In this document: positions 21,089-31,645 of the stretch, piece after piece | Layout of the letters: every line of letters starts with the position of its first letter | How positions within the stretch are numbered: the first letter of the stretch is position 1 | Origin: Rebecca billardiae RCC1528 | Taxonomy: Eukaryota > Haptophyta | Assembly: GCA_965240325.2 (NCBI GenBank) | Contig: OZ251243.1 | Coordinates: 930,001 to 994,000 of the forward strand | DNA: 64,000 nucleotides | Direction: 5' to 3' | Made by a program: the position numbers and the translations under genes | Notes under the pieces: model-generated | What the model saw: the letters and a program-made list of their open reading frames with translations, nothing else | Database searches by the model: none | Told to the model about the DNA's origin: nothing

Positions 21089-22708
21089 TCACAGCCGATT
21101 GCGCGGAGGTGGGTCACAGCCGGCCGTGAGCCTGCGCTCGAGGGCGGAGCAGCCGGCCTGAGCGCCCAGCGCCGCTGCGGATGCAGCGAGGAGGGGCCAC
21201 GTGAGCGCAGCGGGAGCCAGCGACGCATCCGACAGCGCGCTGCCGAGCGCCGGGAGCGCGTCGTCGCCACCGGCGCTCGCCGCCGTACCCGCCGCGCCCG
21301 CGAGGAAGAGCCACTCGAGCGCGCGCGCGGCCGAGCGCGTGCGCCGCACGGCCCGCAGCAGGGCGTGGCACTGCGAGCACTGCGCCGTGTGCGAGTGCAG
21401 CCGCTCAAGCAGCGCCTCGCGCGGCCACGGCGGCTGCGCGCTCGGGCTCCGCAGCGCCGGGTCCGTCAGCGCCGACCAGGCCGTCCCTCGGCCGAAAGTG
21501 AATGCGTCGAGCCAGCGGCGGTGCGCGATCACGCCTGCGTCCGCCGACGTGGCGAGCACCTGCCGGCGCGCCCAGTCGGGCGCGAGGAGCGCCGCCTCCT
21601 CGACGTGGGCCGAGCCCTCCGCGCGAGCGCCCGCGTGCGCGAGCGCGCGCCCCTGCGCGTGCAGGAACACGTTGTCGTCCTCGAGCACCGCGTGGTTCAG
21701 CAGGTGGCCGAAGGGCGCGGGGAGGCCGAAGCCAGCGCCGACCAGGAAGCGAACCGGCGCGCTCGGGATCTTGGCCACCTCGAAGATGATGCGCACCATG
21801 AGGCGGCAGCGGCCGGGCGCGATGGGCACGGCCCACACCACGTTCCAGTCGCGATACGACCCAGGCCGCGCCGTGCACGACACGACGAGCGACGGCGCGC
21901 GGAACTCGACGAAGCCGGGCGCAGACGTGACGCGTGATAGCCGGAAGCCGGCGGCGGCGGGCGGCGCCTCGAGCCGCATCGGCACGGGGCGCGCGGCTTC
22001 ACGCGAAGAGATGGTGCCGTGGTGCGTGTACGGCAGGTGTGACGGGTCAAGCACGTTCTCGAGGAGCACCGTCGCGTCCATCGGCAGGTCACGGAAGTAG
22101 TCGATGCTGCGGCAGCCGTCGAGCGCGCCCTCGCGCACGCGCACTCGCTCGAGCGCGTCTCGGTCGGCGCGCGCGTCTGAGCCGAGGAGCGGCGCGGCCC
22201 AGACCCAGACGATGCCGTCCGCGGCGGCGACCTCAAGCGCTGTCGCGCACGCGCGTGCGCGCACGCGCTCGTCCCGCCCTGCCTCGGCCTGCGGCACGCG
22301 CGCGCACGCGCCGTCGCGCCCAAATGCCCAGCCATGGTACGGGCACTCGAGCCGACCCGCCTCGTCGACCCGCCCCTCTGAGAGGGGCGCGAGGCGGTGC
22401 GGGCAGCGGTCGAGCGCCGCGCCCCACGAACCGGCGTGCGGGTCCCACCACAGCACGATCGGCGCGCCGAGCAGGCTGAGCGCGACCGGCTGGCGCCGGT
22501 CGGTCACTGCCTCGAACGCCACCGGCCACCACGCGCGCGCGTACAGCCCCTCGTGATCGGCGGCCGTCCAAGCTGAAGCGTCGTCGGCCGCGCGCATGTG
22601 AGACGAGCGCGCGTGGAGCGTGGCGCGCGCGCCGCGAGCGAGTGGCGCGTGCGCGTACGCCGCGGCTCCCCAGGCACACGCGAGCACGAGGATCGCAGCC
22701 ATTGCCAT
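21089..22708 (-). CDS. PAO/TIC55-family Rieske oxygenase, plastid-targeted
   Basis: A 539-aa Rieske non-heme iron oxygenase of the group containing pheophorbide a oxygenase, PTC52 and TIC55. The Rieske cluster ligands are CPHRLAP and CPYHGWAF (residues about 101-128). The mononuclear iron site is ENVLDPSHLPYTHHG near residue 217. A CxxC (AQCSQC) lies near residue 441, in the region where this family has its redox-sensitive pair, and two hydrophobic C-terminal segments follow. The N-terminus has a signal peptide (MAMAAILVLACAWG) running into AAAYAHAP and an Arg-rich stretch, which fits the bipartite leader of secondary plastids with an ASAFAP-like cleavage site. Likely substrate: a chlorophyll-type tetrapyrrole; sequence alone does not tell which. 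Single exon. Confidence 0.88.
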   Translation of the reverse strand: MAMAAILVLACAWGAAAYAHAPLARGARATLHARSSHMRAADDASAWTAADHEGLYARAWWPVAFEAVTDRRQPVALSLLGAPIVLWWDPHAGSWGAALDRCPHRLAPLSEGRVDEAGRLECPYHGWAFGRDGACARVPQAEAGRDERVRARACATALEVAAADGIVWVWAAPLLGSDARADRDALERVRVREGALDGCRSIDYFRDLPMDATVLLENVLDPSHLPYTHHGTISSREAARPVPMRLEAPPAAAGFRLSRVTSAPGFVEFRAPSLVVSCTARPGSYRDWNVVWAVPIAPGRCRLMVRIIFEVAKIPSAPVRFLVGAGFGLPAPFGHLLNHAVLEDDNVFLHAQGRALAHAGARAEGSAHVEEAALLAPDWARRQVLATSADAGVIAHRRWLDAFTFGRGTAWSALTDPALRSPSAQPPWPREALLERLHSHTAQCSQCHALLRAVRRTRSAARALEWLFLAGAAGTAASAGGDDALPALGSALSDASLAPAALTWPLLAASAAALGAQAGCSALERRLTAGCDPPPRNRL

Positions 22709-23266
22709 CGGGCCCTTTGATTTTCTACTGCTTTGAATTTTAAGTTGGTGGCAGCGTTGGCGGGTCTACCGGATGCACAGTATGACGTCTACCGTACGGA
22801 CAAGGTCCGCGCGGACGGTCCTGAAATGGCTTATCACGCGATGACTAGTGTGGAGGTGTCGATGGCACCGAGGCCGCGCAGAGCGGCGACTGGCCACTGG
22901 CGAGCCCAGAGGCAGACGACGTCGTCCGCCGCGGCCGCGCGCCCAGCCGCGGGCCGCGACTGACGCTGACTCGGCAGTCGGCCACTCGCGCCGGAGCTAG
23001 GGGCGCCAGCCATCGGAGCGCGCGGCCGGAGGACACCTTCGCAACGGCCGTCAGCGCGCAGACGTCCGCACGCCGAGCGGCTGCTTCCAAAGCCGCGCTG
23101 CCGCGCGGGGCTGTGTCTGCTGCGGTGCGGTAGTGCGCGCGCCGCCGCCCGGCTCGAGGTGCGGGCGGGCGCGCACGCGCTGCTGCTCACAGCGCCGAGT
23201 GCGCGTGAGCGGGGGCGTGGCGGGAGAGCTGGCGGAGCCGCTCGGCCGCGCCGCGCCACGCGCCGC
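22709..23266. other. Intergenic gap
   Basis: GC-rich gap between the PAO-like start and the PFP stop. A 76-codon frame at 22733-22963 has no support. No repeat was found. Confidence 0.5.
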
Positions 23267-24508
23267 CTAGTGGCCCGACGGCTTGGCGAGCGGCTGCCCG
23301 ATGTCTGCGAGCAGCTCCTTGAACCACGGGGCGGACGTGTCGAAGCGCTTGCCGCCCTTGATGCGATCGAACTCGCACGCGCGCAGCTCGCCGCCGCGCT
23401 CCTCATCATGCCCGATCACGCCGACGGTGCGCTCGCCCGCGCACTTGACGGCGAAGACGCAGCACTCCTTGATCAGCTCGCGGTCCGCGTAGTTCGCCGG
23501 CGCCGCGCGCGCGTAGTACCCGCTCTTCTGCACGAGCGTCTTGTCCGCGCCGATCAGCTTCGAGAAGTGCTCGCCGAACCATTTGCCCACGTTCACCGCG
23601 TCGAGCTTGTAGTGACCAAACGCGTCCTTGGGGACCTCGGTGCCCTTCGCCTCGAGCTCGCGCACGACGTCGCGCACGCCCGCGCCCTCGGAGATAAAGA
23701 TGTTCACGCAGTCGTACTTGTCCATGATCACCTTGAGCCGCTTCGCCTCCTCCTCGACGTTGATCTCGCACTCGGGGATGTAGACGGCGTGCACGCCCAG
23801 CCGATGCTTGTCGACGAACAGGTCGGGGAGCGTGGGGTTGCGCGTGACGTAGTCCATGTACTCGCGCGCGGTCGCGGCGGTGAGCCAGCCGCAGTCGCGG
23901 CCCATCACCTCGTGCACGATGAACATGCGCGGGTTCGCCGTCGACTCGGCGACCACGTTGGCGAAGAACTTGCCGCCGTGCTCGGCGGCGGTGAGCGCGC
24001 CGAGCGACTGCTTGATCGGCACGACGTCGTTGTCGATGGTCTTGGGCAGGCCGATGACGTAGAGCGGGTAGTCGTTCTGGCGGAGGAACTCCGCCAGCGC
24101 CGCCGCCGCCACGTTCGTGTCGTCGCCGCCGATCGTGTGCAGCACGTCCACGCCGTCCTTGACCAGCTGGTCGGCCGCGACCTTCTGCGGGTCCTCGCCC
24201 TCCTTGACGAGGCCGCGCTTCACGCAGTCCTTGACGTTGGTGAGCTTGACGCGCGAGTTGCCGATCGGCGAGCCGCCGTGCAGCTGCAGCGTCGCGCACT
24301 CCTCGCGGATCTTCCGCCCCACCTCGATCGAATCGCCGAGCAGGAGGCCCTTGTATCCGCCGCGGTAGCAGATGATGCGCGTGTCGGGGAAGACGCGGGT
24401 GTACTCCTCGATGAGGAAGCCGACGGCGGACGAGAGGCACGGCGCGATGCCGCCGGCCGTGAGCATCGCCACGCACTTGGGCGGGGTGCCCTTCTTCTCC
24501 TCGGCCAT
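23267..24508 (-). CDS. PPi-dependent 6-phosphofructokinase
   Basis: It interconverts fructose-6-phosphate and fructose-1,6-bisphosphate with pyrophosphate in cytosolic glycolysis. The 413-aa product shows LTAGGIAPCLSSAVG at the N-terminus, GGDDTN (the Asp that favours PPi over ATP), the catalytic PKTIDND, and MGRDCGWLTA, then PE and ISEGAG elements of the C-terminal lobe. The length fits the short homodimeric form rather than the plant alpha/beta enzyme. The chosen ATG (MAEEKKGTPPK) lies directly before the first strand. The upstream open frame is Arg-rich and not conserved in type. The gene is divergent from the RAP gene, 199 bp apart. Confidence 0.93.
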   Translation of the reverse strand: MAEEKKGTPPKCVAMLTAGGIAPCLSSAVGFLIEEYTRVFPDTRIICYRGGYKGLLLGDSIEVGRKIREECATLQLHGGSPIGNSRVKLTNVKDCVKRGLVKEGEDPQKVAADQLVKDGVDVLHTIGGDDTNVAAAALAEFLRQNDYPLYVIGLPKTIDNDVVPIKQSLGALTAAEHGGKFFANVVAESTANPRMFIVHEVMGRDCGWLTAATAREYMDYVTRNPTLPDLFVDKHRLGVHAVYIPECEINVEEEAKRLKVIMDKYDCVNIFISEGAGVRDVVRELEAKGTEVPKDAFGHYKLDAVNVGKWFGEHFSKLIGADKTLVQKSGYYARAAPANYADRELIKECCVFAVKCAGERTVGVIGHDEERGGELRACEFDRIKGGKRFDTSAPWFKELLADIGQPLAKPSGH

Positions 24509-24707
24509 TTTTGCGCGCGCGCGAGCGGGTGACGGCGGTCCAAGGCGGAGGCACGCGGCGGCGTCCTGTACGCGGCTGAAGCGGCACCGTGCGCGCACTG
24601 GCGTGGCGGGGCAAATGTCCGGCGAGCTCGCGATTGGCTGGCGGCGCGACGGCTAGTGTATTGACACAAAAGCGCGACGAGCTATTTACCCGTCGACGCC
24701 AAGACGA

Positions 24708-27700
24708 GTGGGACCGATGGCAGTGCGCGGCTCTCGCGCGCTGCTCGCGGGCTTCGGCCGCGCGCTCAGCCGCGGCACCGCGTCGTCGTCGCGCGGCGCG
24801 AGCACGCCACGTGCGCGCGCGGCGATCGTCGCCTCCACCGATGCCGCGAGCATCGCCCCGCCGCCGCCGGCCCCGAGCCGCGCCGCGTCCGCGCCGGCGC
24901 ACGAGCGCGCGCCGCGGCTGCCGCGGCACACGCGCAGCACCGTGAGCATGGACCGGCTGCGCGCCGTCTCCCTGCCGGAGGAGGTGCTCGCGCTCTGCTC
25001 GTGGGGCGAATCGAGCGCGTCCGCCACCGACCTGTGCGCCGCGTGGCTGCTCGTCGGCCGCGTGTCCGCGGGCTGGCCGCCTAAGCAGGCTCATTCCTTC
25101 TTTGCGCAGCATGGCGACGCCGTCACGCGCCTCGGCACGCGGCTCGCCGCGCACGTGCACGCGCTCTCGTCGGGGGAGCTGGTGCAGCTGATGCACTCGA
25201 GCTCCGCGCGCACGCCCGTCGCGGCGTGCGCCCAGCAGGCCGCGCGCACACCGGCCGAGGCGGCCGGCACCGAGCTACTGGAGCGAGCGCGCGCCCTCCG
25301 CCTTTCGCCGTCCGAGCTGAGCGCCGCGGCGAGCGCGGGCGCGCGCGCCGGGCTCGACGAGGCGCGGGCGGTGGTGAACGAGTGCGCCAACTCGGCGGCC
25401 GCGTGGCCGCACGACGCGCTCGCGCGCGCCTCGCACGCCCAGCTCGTCGCGGGCGCGTGGGCGTGCATGCGCGAACGGGCGCGTGTGGACCCGCGCGGCG
25501 CGAGGCGGCGCGCGCGCGCCGTCGGGACGGGCGCGGGCGCGGCGCAGGCCGAGGCTCCCGGCGTGTCGCACGCGCTGTTCGGCGCGCTCACCGAGCGCCT
25601 CGCGCACGCCGAGCTCGACGAGCTCGCGCCCTCCGACCTCGCCCTCGCCGTGTGGGCGCTCACGCGCTACGCGGCAGCGGAGGCCGGCGGGGAGACTGGC
25701 GGAGCATTCGCGGACGGGGCCGCCGCCAGCCGCGACGGCGGCGCGGCCGGCGGGGGCCACGGCGCGGGCGGCGCGCCGGCGGCAGCGATCGCGGTGGCCA
25801 GCGCGCTCCGAGCCGTGGGCGAGCGCATCGCCGAGCAGAGCGCGCCGCCGGGCGCGGCGGGCGCGGCGGGCGCGCCGCCCGTTCTGAGCGCCCTGAGGGC
25901 GGAGGAGCTAGCTGCGTTTGCGTGGGCTTACGGGGAGCTGAGCTGGGCGCAGGCGGCGCGCGCGGGGCAGCAGGGGCCCGCGGGCGGCGCGGGGCCGGGC
26001 GCCGAGGACGAGGCGGAGGCGTGCGCCGTGTCCCGGGCGTGCGCGCGCGCGCTCGCAGCCGTCGCGCGCGCGGCGCAGGAGCGGGTGTGCTTTGGCGACG
26101 CCGCCCGCCGCGCGGCGCGCGAGCCTGCCGGCGCGTCAGCCGCGTCAGGCGGGGCGGGCGGCGCGTCGCAGCTCTTCGGCTCGCGGCAGAGCGCCACCGT
26201 CGCCTCGGTGCTCGCGCGCACGCTGCGCGCGCACGTGGCGCTCGACGCGCCGCCCGCGCCGCCCGCGCCGCCAAGCGCGCACGCGCCGCCGGGCGTGCGC
26301 GCGCTCGCGCCCGGCGCCGCCGACGCGCGCGCGGACGAGTCGCGCTCGGCGCTCGCGCCAGACGACGATGCGCGGGTCGACTTTGAGCGCGCGGCGCACG
26401 ACTTCTTCGGCGCGCTGTGCGCCGAGCTGGGCCACGCGCCGACGGCGCCGGCGCGCCCGCCGCCACAGCGGACGGACGCAGCGCCGCGCGCCGGCGCCGC
26501 CCTCCCGCCCGACGGCAGCTTGCCGGGCGCTTGGCCGCCGCCGCGCGTCGACATCGTGCACCTGGCGCACGCGCTCAGCGAGCACGCGCGGCTCCGACCG
26601 CTCTCGGCAGTCGCCTGCTTCGCGCCCGCGCGCGCGCGCGAGGAGGAGGGCCGCGCGCGCGCGCTGTGCGCGCTCGCGCGCGCCGCGCTCGCCCGCGACG
26701 TCCGCTACCTCGGCGCCGAGGAGCTAGCCCGGCTCGCGAGCGCGCTCGCTGTCGCGGACGTGCGCCCGACGGCTGACGCTCCGCGCGCGCCGCTCGCGCC
26801 TGGCTCGGCGGTGGGCGCGCGGTGCTGGCGCAGCCTGGAGCGCTGGTACCGCAAGCTCGCGGCCGAGGCGGCGCGGCGCGCCACCTCGCTGCCGCCGGCG
26901 CACGTGTCCACCCTGGCGCGCGCCGTCGCGCTCACTCTCGACCCGGCCGACCCGAGCGCGGGCGCGCGAGCCGCGGATGGAGGTGGCGGCGGCGGCGGCG
27001 GGCGCGGCGGGCGCGCGGCGGGCGACGCGGCCGGCGGCGCCAGCGGGGCGGACGACGGCGTCGCCGCGGGCGGCGTCGGCCGAGCCGGCGCGCGCGCGTC
27101 GCCGACCCAGCGCTCGCTTGCGCAGCTCGCCGCGGCCGCGTGCGCGCCCGGCCCCGACGGCGTCGCCCCGGCGGCGTCCTTTGCTCAAATCGCTCGCGTC
27201 GGCTGGTCTCTCAGCGTGGCGCGCGCGCTCGCGCTCGTGGGCGATGCGACGCTCGCCGAGCTCATCGGCTGCGCCAACGCGCTCTACGCGCGCGAGCGCG
27301 AGCAGCTCGAGCGAGCGGCCGAGGCGCTCGGCGCGCCGGGCGCGCGCGATGAGCCCCGCGATGGCACGCGCGCGCGCGCGGCCGTGCCCTGGCCGGGCGC
27401 CGAGCCCGCCGCCGCCGCCGCGGCGGTGGCGGCGCTGCACGGCGCGGACGCCGAGCCGAGCTCGCGCGAGGCGCACGCCCTCGTGCAGTGGCACCAGCTG
27501 TGCAACTGCGTGCGGTACGAGCTGGACGACGGCGGCGCGGCGCACGGCGCGATCCGGCCCGAGCTGCGCGCGCTGAGCGCGCGCGCCGCGGCCGCGTGGG
27601 CGCCGGGCGTGCTGCACGAGTCGTCGAGGCTGCACGCGGACGTGGCCGCCACGCTGCAGCGGCAGCTCGGCCTCGAGGCGGCGGTGGAGGCGCTGCTGCC

Positions 27701-28010
27701 CGAGCTCGCGTACCGCGTCGACCTGCTGCTCGCTCCCTCCGCCGGCGCGCCCCCGCTCGTGATCGAGGTGCATGGCCCGGCGCACTACTCACGCGCGCCC
27801 GGCAGCGCGGCTCGCTCCTCGGCGATGCGCGCGCGCCACCTGCGCGCCGCGGGCTATGCGCTCGTGGAGGTGCCCTACGCCGAGTGGGACGCGCTCTCCG
27901 GCCGGCACGCAAAGGGCTCGTACCTCGCGCGCAGGATCGCGCCGCACTACGCGCGCGCGGGCGGCCGGCTCGCACCGCGCACCATCATGAACCCGTCCGG
28001 GCTTTTCTGA
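24708..28010 (+). CDS. RAP-domain protein, probably organellar
   Basis: A single 1100-codon frame. The last ~90 residues form a RAP domain: YRVDLLLAP, then VIEVHGPAHYSR, a helix, and AGYALVEVPYAEWDAL with KGSYLARRIAP. RAP domains are found in organellar RNA-binding proteins (OPR and FASTK types) and have a nuclease-like fold. The N-terminus is rich in Arg, Ser and Ala with few acids, consistent with a mitochondrial transit peptide, though a complex-plastid signal peptide is not evident. The middle is Ala-rich and helical, with weak repeats such as LARLASALA/LALAVWALTRY that resemble octotricopeptide-type helices. I infer a role in organelle RNA processing or translation; the target cannot be read. 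Confidence 0.85.
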   Translation: MGPMAVRGSRALLAGFGRALSRGTASSSRGASTPRARAAIVASTDAASIAPPPPAPSRAASAPAHERAPRLPRHTRSTVSMDRLRAVSLPEEVLALCSWGESSASATDLCAAWLLVGRVSAGWPPKQAHSFFAQHGDAVTRLGTRLAAHVHALSSGELVQLMHSSSARTPVAACAQQAARTPAEAAGTELLERARALRLSPSELSAAASAGARAGLDEARAVVNECANSAAAWPHDALARASHAQLVAGAWACMRERARVDPRGARRRARAVGTGAGAAQAEAPGVSHALFGALTERLAHAELDELAPSDLALAVWALTRYAAAEAGGETGGAFADGAAASRDGGAAGGGHGAGGAPAAAIAVASALRAVGERIAEQSAPPGAAGAAGAPPVLSALRAEELAAFAWAYGELSWAQAARAGQQGPAGGAGPGAEDEAEACAVSRACARALAAVARAAQERVCFGDAARRAAREPAGASAASGGAGGASQLFGSRQSATVASVLARTLRAHVALDAPPAPPAPPSAHAPPGVRALAPGAADARADESRSALAPDDDARVDFERAAHDFFGALCAELGHAPTAPARPPPQRTDAAPRAGAALPPDGSLPGAWPPPRVDIVHLAHALSEHARLRPLSAVACFAPARAREEEGRARALCALARAALARDVRYLGAEELARLASALAVADVRPTADAPRAPLAPGSAVGARCWRSLERWYRKLAAEAARRATSLPPAHVSTLARAVALTLDPADPSAGARAADGGGGGGGGRGGRAAGDAAGGASGADDGVAAGGVGRAGARASPTQRSLAQLAAAACAPGPDGVAPAASFAQIARVGWSLSVARALALVGDATLAELIGCANALYAREREQLERAAEALGAPGARDEPRDGTRARAAVPWPGAEPAAAAAAVAALHGADAEPSSREAHALVQWHQLCNCVRYELDDGGAAHGAIRPELRALSARAAAAWAPGVLHESSRLHADVAATLQRQLGLEAAVEALLPELAYRVDLLLAPSAGAPPLVIEVHGPAHYSRAPGSAARSSAMRARHLRAAGYALVEVPYAEWDALSGRHAKGSYLARRIAPHYARAGGRLAPRTIMNPSGLF

Positions 28011-28263
28011 TGACTGCCTGTTCGATCCCCAGTCAATGTCATAAGTACGATGATGATGATCAAACTGTCTAGCGTCTTGAAGTAGTAATAGTATATATTT
28101 CGTCTGCTGATGGCACGGATATCTGCGAGGACGCTTATTGTGACGACTTGACACTTGTCGTCTGACGACCGCCGTCACCTCAATCTCTTATCTCATCGTC
28201 GAAGCGGTGAACATGCATCAGCACCATGAATGAGACGTCACGGTTGCATCGGGGCGCCCGGCA

Positions 28264-28769
28264 CTACCTGCTTGTCCTGCCGCGCCTCGCCCGCTTCTGA
28301 TCGCGCTCGGCAGCGAGCCGTGCCGTCTTCTCCTTGCGCACGCACGCCTTGAAGCTGTTGGCGCGCACGGGGTCGAGCTCGCCCGGCTCCAGCTCGTCGG
28401 CGGCGTACACTGTGGTGTAGCACTGCTCGCTCTGGCAGCGCAGTACGCAGTTCGGCTTGAGGTCGGCGTCCCATTCGGAGCACGGGCCCTCCTCGCACTG
28501 CTGCCGCTCAATCTTGGTCACGCGGTCACCGGCTTTCTGTGGTGCACAGGCGATCGCACGGCCGCCGGTGAGCAGGCGCGGAGCACGGGCTGGGCGCGGC
28601 GCGCAGGCCATCGCGCAGCCTGAGCACGGTGGCGACGAGCAGTGGCGTGTGGGCGCAGGCGATATGATCGGCGCACCTTGGCCCGCTTCTTTGCCTGTGC
28701 TGCAGGGATGCTCGCCCCCATGAGGAGCGCCACGAGGCAAGCGGCCGCGCACCACTTGCGGGCCGCCAT
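28264..28769 (-). CDS. Small secreted Cys-rich protein (2 exons)
   Basis: Exon 1 is 28769-28677 (31 codons) and exon 2 is 28536-28264, split by a 140-bp GT-AG intron; the product is 121 aa. Exon 1 encodes a signal peptide (CLVALLMGASIPAAQA). The mature part has CEEGPCSEW, DLKPNCVLRCQSEQCYTTVY, the acidic DELEPGELD and ACVRKE, then a basic tail. The LRCxSxxCY...LEPGE pattern resembles a small family of plant secretory proteins of unknown function. Six Cys in the mature region suggest disulfides. The gene is divergent from the PC-esterase gene (103 bp), which is also a secretory-pathway protein. Confidence 0.75.
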
Positions 28770-28872
28770 CGCAGTGTCTGAGCACAGTGCACCGGCTGCT
28801 GCGTCGTGCGTGCGAGCGCAAGCAACGGGCGGTGGACTCGCAGAGTGGAAAAGTGGAAAACGCTCGTCCAGC

Positions 28873-30267
28873 ATGGCGCCTCGCGCGAGGTGGCGTGCGG
28901 CCACCATGGTCCTGCTGGCCATGCTCGTTGAGCTCGACGGGCGCGCCGCCGGGGCGGACGACCCCGACGTGCTCACGCCCGAGATGTGCCGCATCCAGTC
29001 CATCGGCTCGCAGAACAAGTCCAACTTCCCGACCGCGTGCCTCCCCGCGGACTCGAAGCGGGCGGAGTGCTCGCGCGGCGACCTCTCGTACCTCGTCGAG
29101 CTCGAGCCGAGCCTGATGCCCATCTGCCAGCCCGGCGCGCGCGTGCACACGCGCGACCTGAGCGGCTCCACCCGCCCGCGCGCGAGCATCCTCGAGCTGC
29201 TCGCGCTGCTCCCGAACGCGACCGTGATGATGGTGGGCGACTCGACGATGCGGCAGCTGTTCGACGCGGTCGTCTGCGACCTGCTGCGCGAGCGGCTCTT
29301 CACGTGCGTGAAGGGCCCGCGCTGGCGGTGCAGGCGCGTGTGGCGCAACCTCCACGGCGCCGCGCTCGCCTTCGTCCGCGCCAAGCACCCGCACGACCCC
29401 TCCAGCTGGACGGACTTCCACCTGACGTACCTGCACGGCTTCCCGCCCTCCGAGGAGGAGCTGTGGAAATGGCTCGACCTGGGCGCGGTGGACGTGCTGC
29501 TGTTCAACTTTGGGATCCACTACCTGCTCGAGCCGCCGAAGAACCGGCGCGCGACGAGCAACGTGAGCGCGTACGTCGGGCACATGAGCGAGATGCTGCG
29601 GCGCGTGTCGCGCGTGCATGCGCGACACCCGGCGCTCCGGCCGGTCTTTCTGCAGTCAGTTGCGCAGCACTTTGGTTGCAAATCGGACTACTTCAACTCG
29701 GATTCGCCGAAGGACACGCCGCACCGGTGCACGGGCGATTGGGACTCGCGCGACAAGACGAGGTACGTGCTCAACGCCCAGGCCATCGCCACAGCGGCGG
29801 GTGGCGGCAGCGGCGGCGGCGGCGGCGCTCCACGATTGAGAGCAGGCGGCAGAGGCGCGGCGAGCCGCGGCGAGCGCCCGGCGGAGTGCGCCTGCTACGA
29901 GTTCGAGGCGCCGGCCGAGGGCGACGCGCTAGTCAGGTCGATGCGCGCGCAGCTGCACGGCCAAATCGGCGACGAGCTCCAGCTCCAGCTCGGCTGGCGC
30001 AACGCGCTCGCGATGGACCTGCTCGGCCGCAAGTTTGCGCGAGAGCGTATCGGCGTGCTGCGCTGGTTCGAGATCACGGCGCCGCGCTCGCAGTACCACC
30101 GGATGAGCTGCTGCACGTCGATCAAGTCGACATGCGACTGCACGCACTACTGCTACAACGAGGTCATGTATCACGAGGGCTTCGCCGAGTGGGCGCGCGT
30201 GCTCAGCAGACTCGATTCCGCCGGGCTCCAGGCCGACGCTGGGAATCCGGAGCGGCTGGGAACGTGA
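28873..30267 (+). CDS. PC-esterase / TBL-like SGNH-fold protein, secretory
   Basis: A 464-aa protein with a short N-terminal hydrophobic segment (TMVLLAMLVEL) suited to a signal peptide or anchor. The nucleophile motif VGDSTMRQ is near residue 121, a central LLFNFGIHY fits the second block, and DCTHYC near residue 422 supplies the DxxH pair, close to the C-terminus as in PC-esterase and trichome-birefringence-like proteins. That family O-acetylates or de-acetylates polysaccharides in the Golgi. A Gly-rich insert sits between the second and third blocks. Acyl acceptor unknown. The first ATG after the divergent partner is used; the frame is open upstream, but that part overlaps the partner gene. 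Confidence 0.78.
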   Translation: MAPRARWRAATMVLLAMLVELDGRAAGADDPDVLTPEMCRIQSIGSQNKSNFPTACLPADSKRAECSRGDLSYLVELEPSLMPICQPGARVHTRDLSGSTRPRASILELLALLPNATVMMVGDSTMRQLFDAVVCDLLRERLFTCVKGPRWRCRRVWRNLHGAALAFVRAKHPHDPSSWTDFHLTYLHGFPPSEEELWKWLDLGAVDVLLFNFGIHYLLEPPKNRRATSNVSAYVGHMSEMLRRVSRVHARHPALRPVFLQSVAQHFGCKSDYFNSDSPKDTPHRCTGDWDSRDKTRYVLNAQAIATAAGGGSGGGGGAPRLRAGGRGAASRGERPAECACYEFEAPAEGDALVRSMRAQLHGQIGDELQLQLGWRNALAMDLLGRKFARERIGVLRWFEITAPRSQYHRMSCCTSIKSTCDCTHYCYNEVMYHEGFAEWARVLSRLDSAGLQADAGNPERLGT

Positions 30268-30977
30268 TAAGTGATTGATGCCTGATGGAGGCATCGGCGG
30301 GGGGTACTAACATGTAAAGTAACCGTGCACGGTCCGCGGCGGTCGTCCTAGGCCTCCTAGGGCTAGGACCTAGCGACTCTACCATCAGTCTGAGACGGGC
30401 CAGCATCTGTCAAATCACCAAAGAGTAAAGGCCAAAGGGCTTATGCCTTATCGATCCCTCATCCCGGCCTGGCGCCGCTTCGGCGCTTGGCGCTTATTCG
30501 GACCGCCGGGCCGGCGACTCGGGCCGACTGGATTCGGAGCTAGTCGGGACGACGACGATACTGTCGATATATAGCGCGCCGTCGGACTGCTAGCACGTAT
30601 ACTCTGCTGCTGTATTAGTCTGACTAGTGACTCATCAATCATCACTATATCTAGTAGACGTATACAGGGTCCCCAACAAATGTTCGGACACTGCGATTTT
30701 TGCTGACTACTACTCAGCTGCTGACGATGAGATGGGCCACTTTGGGCCAGGGGCTCACAGTGAGTATATTATATCTATATAATATATCTATATCTATATA
30801 TATCTGCCGTCGCCGCCGCGTGCCCCAGGCCGAGGCGGTGCTCCATCCCGGCCCCGCTCCCGTAGGGGGGCAGGGCTGCGGGTGGCGCACTGTCTGACCT
30901 GGACGGAAGGCGCGGACGCATTCTATGTGTCTGTTGCACTCTGAGCCTGACGCTTGTCCGATGCTGCCACGTCGTTA
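30268..30977. other. Intergenic gap
   Basis: Follows the PC-esterase stop. It contains short TA-rich words (30760-30800) and no recognisable gene. Confidence 0.5.

Positions 30978-31643
<666 letters not shown>

Positions 31644-31645
<2 letters not shown>

Noticed and set aside
22733-22963. 76-codon ORF between the PAO-like and PFP genes
   Set aside because: Too short and without recognisable features; it lies where the PAO-like promoter should be.
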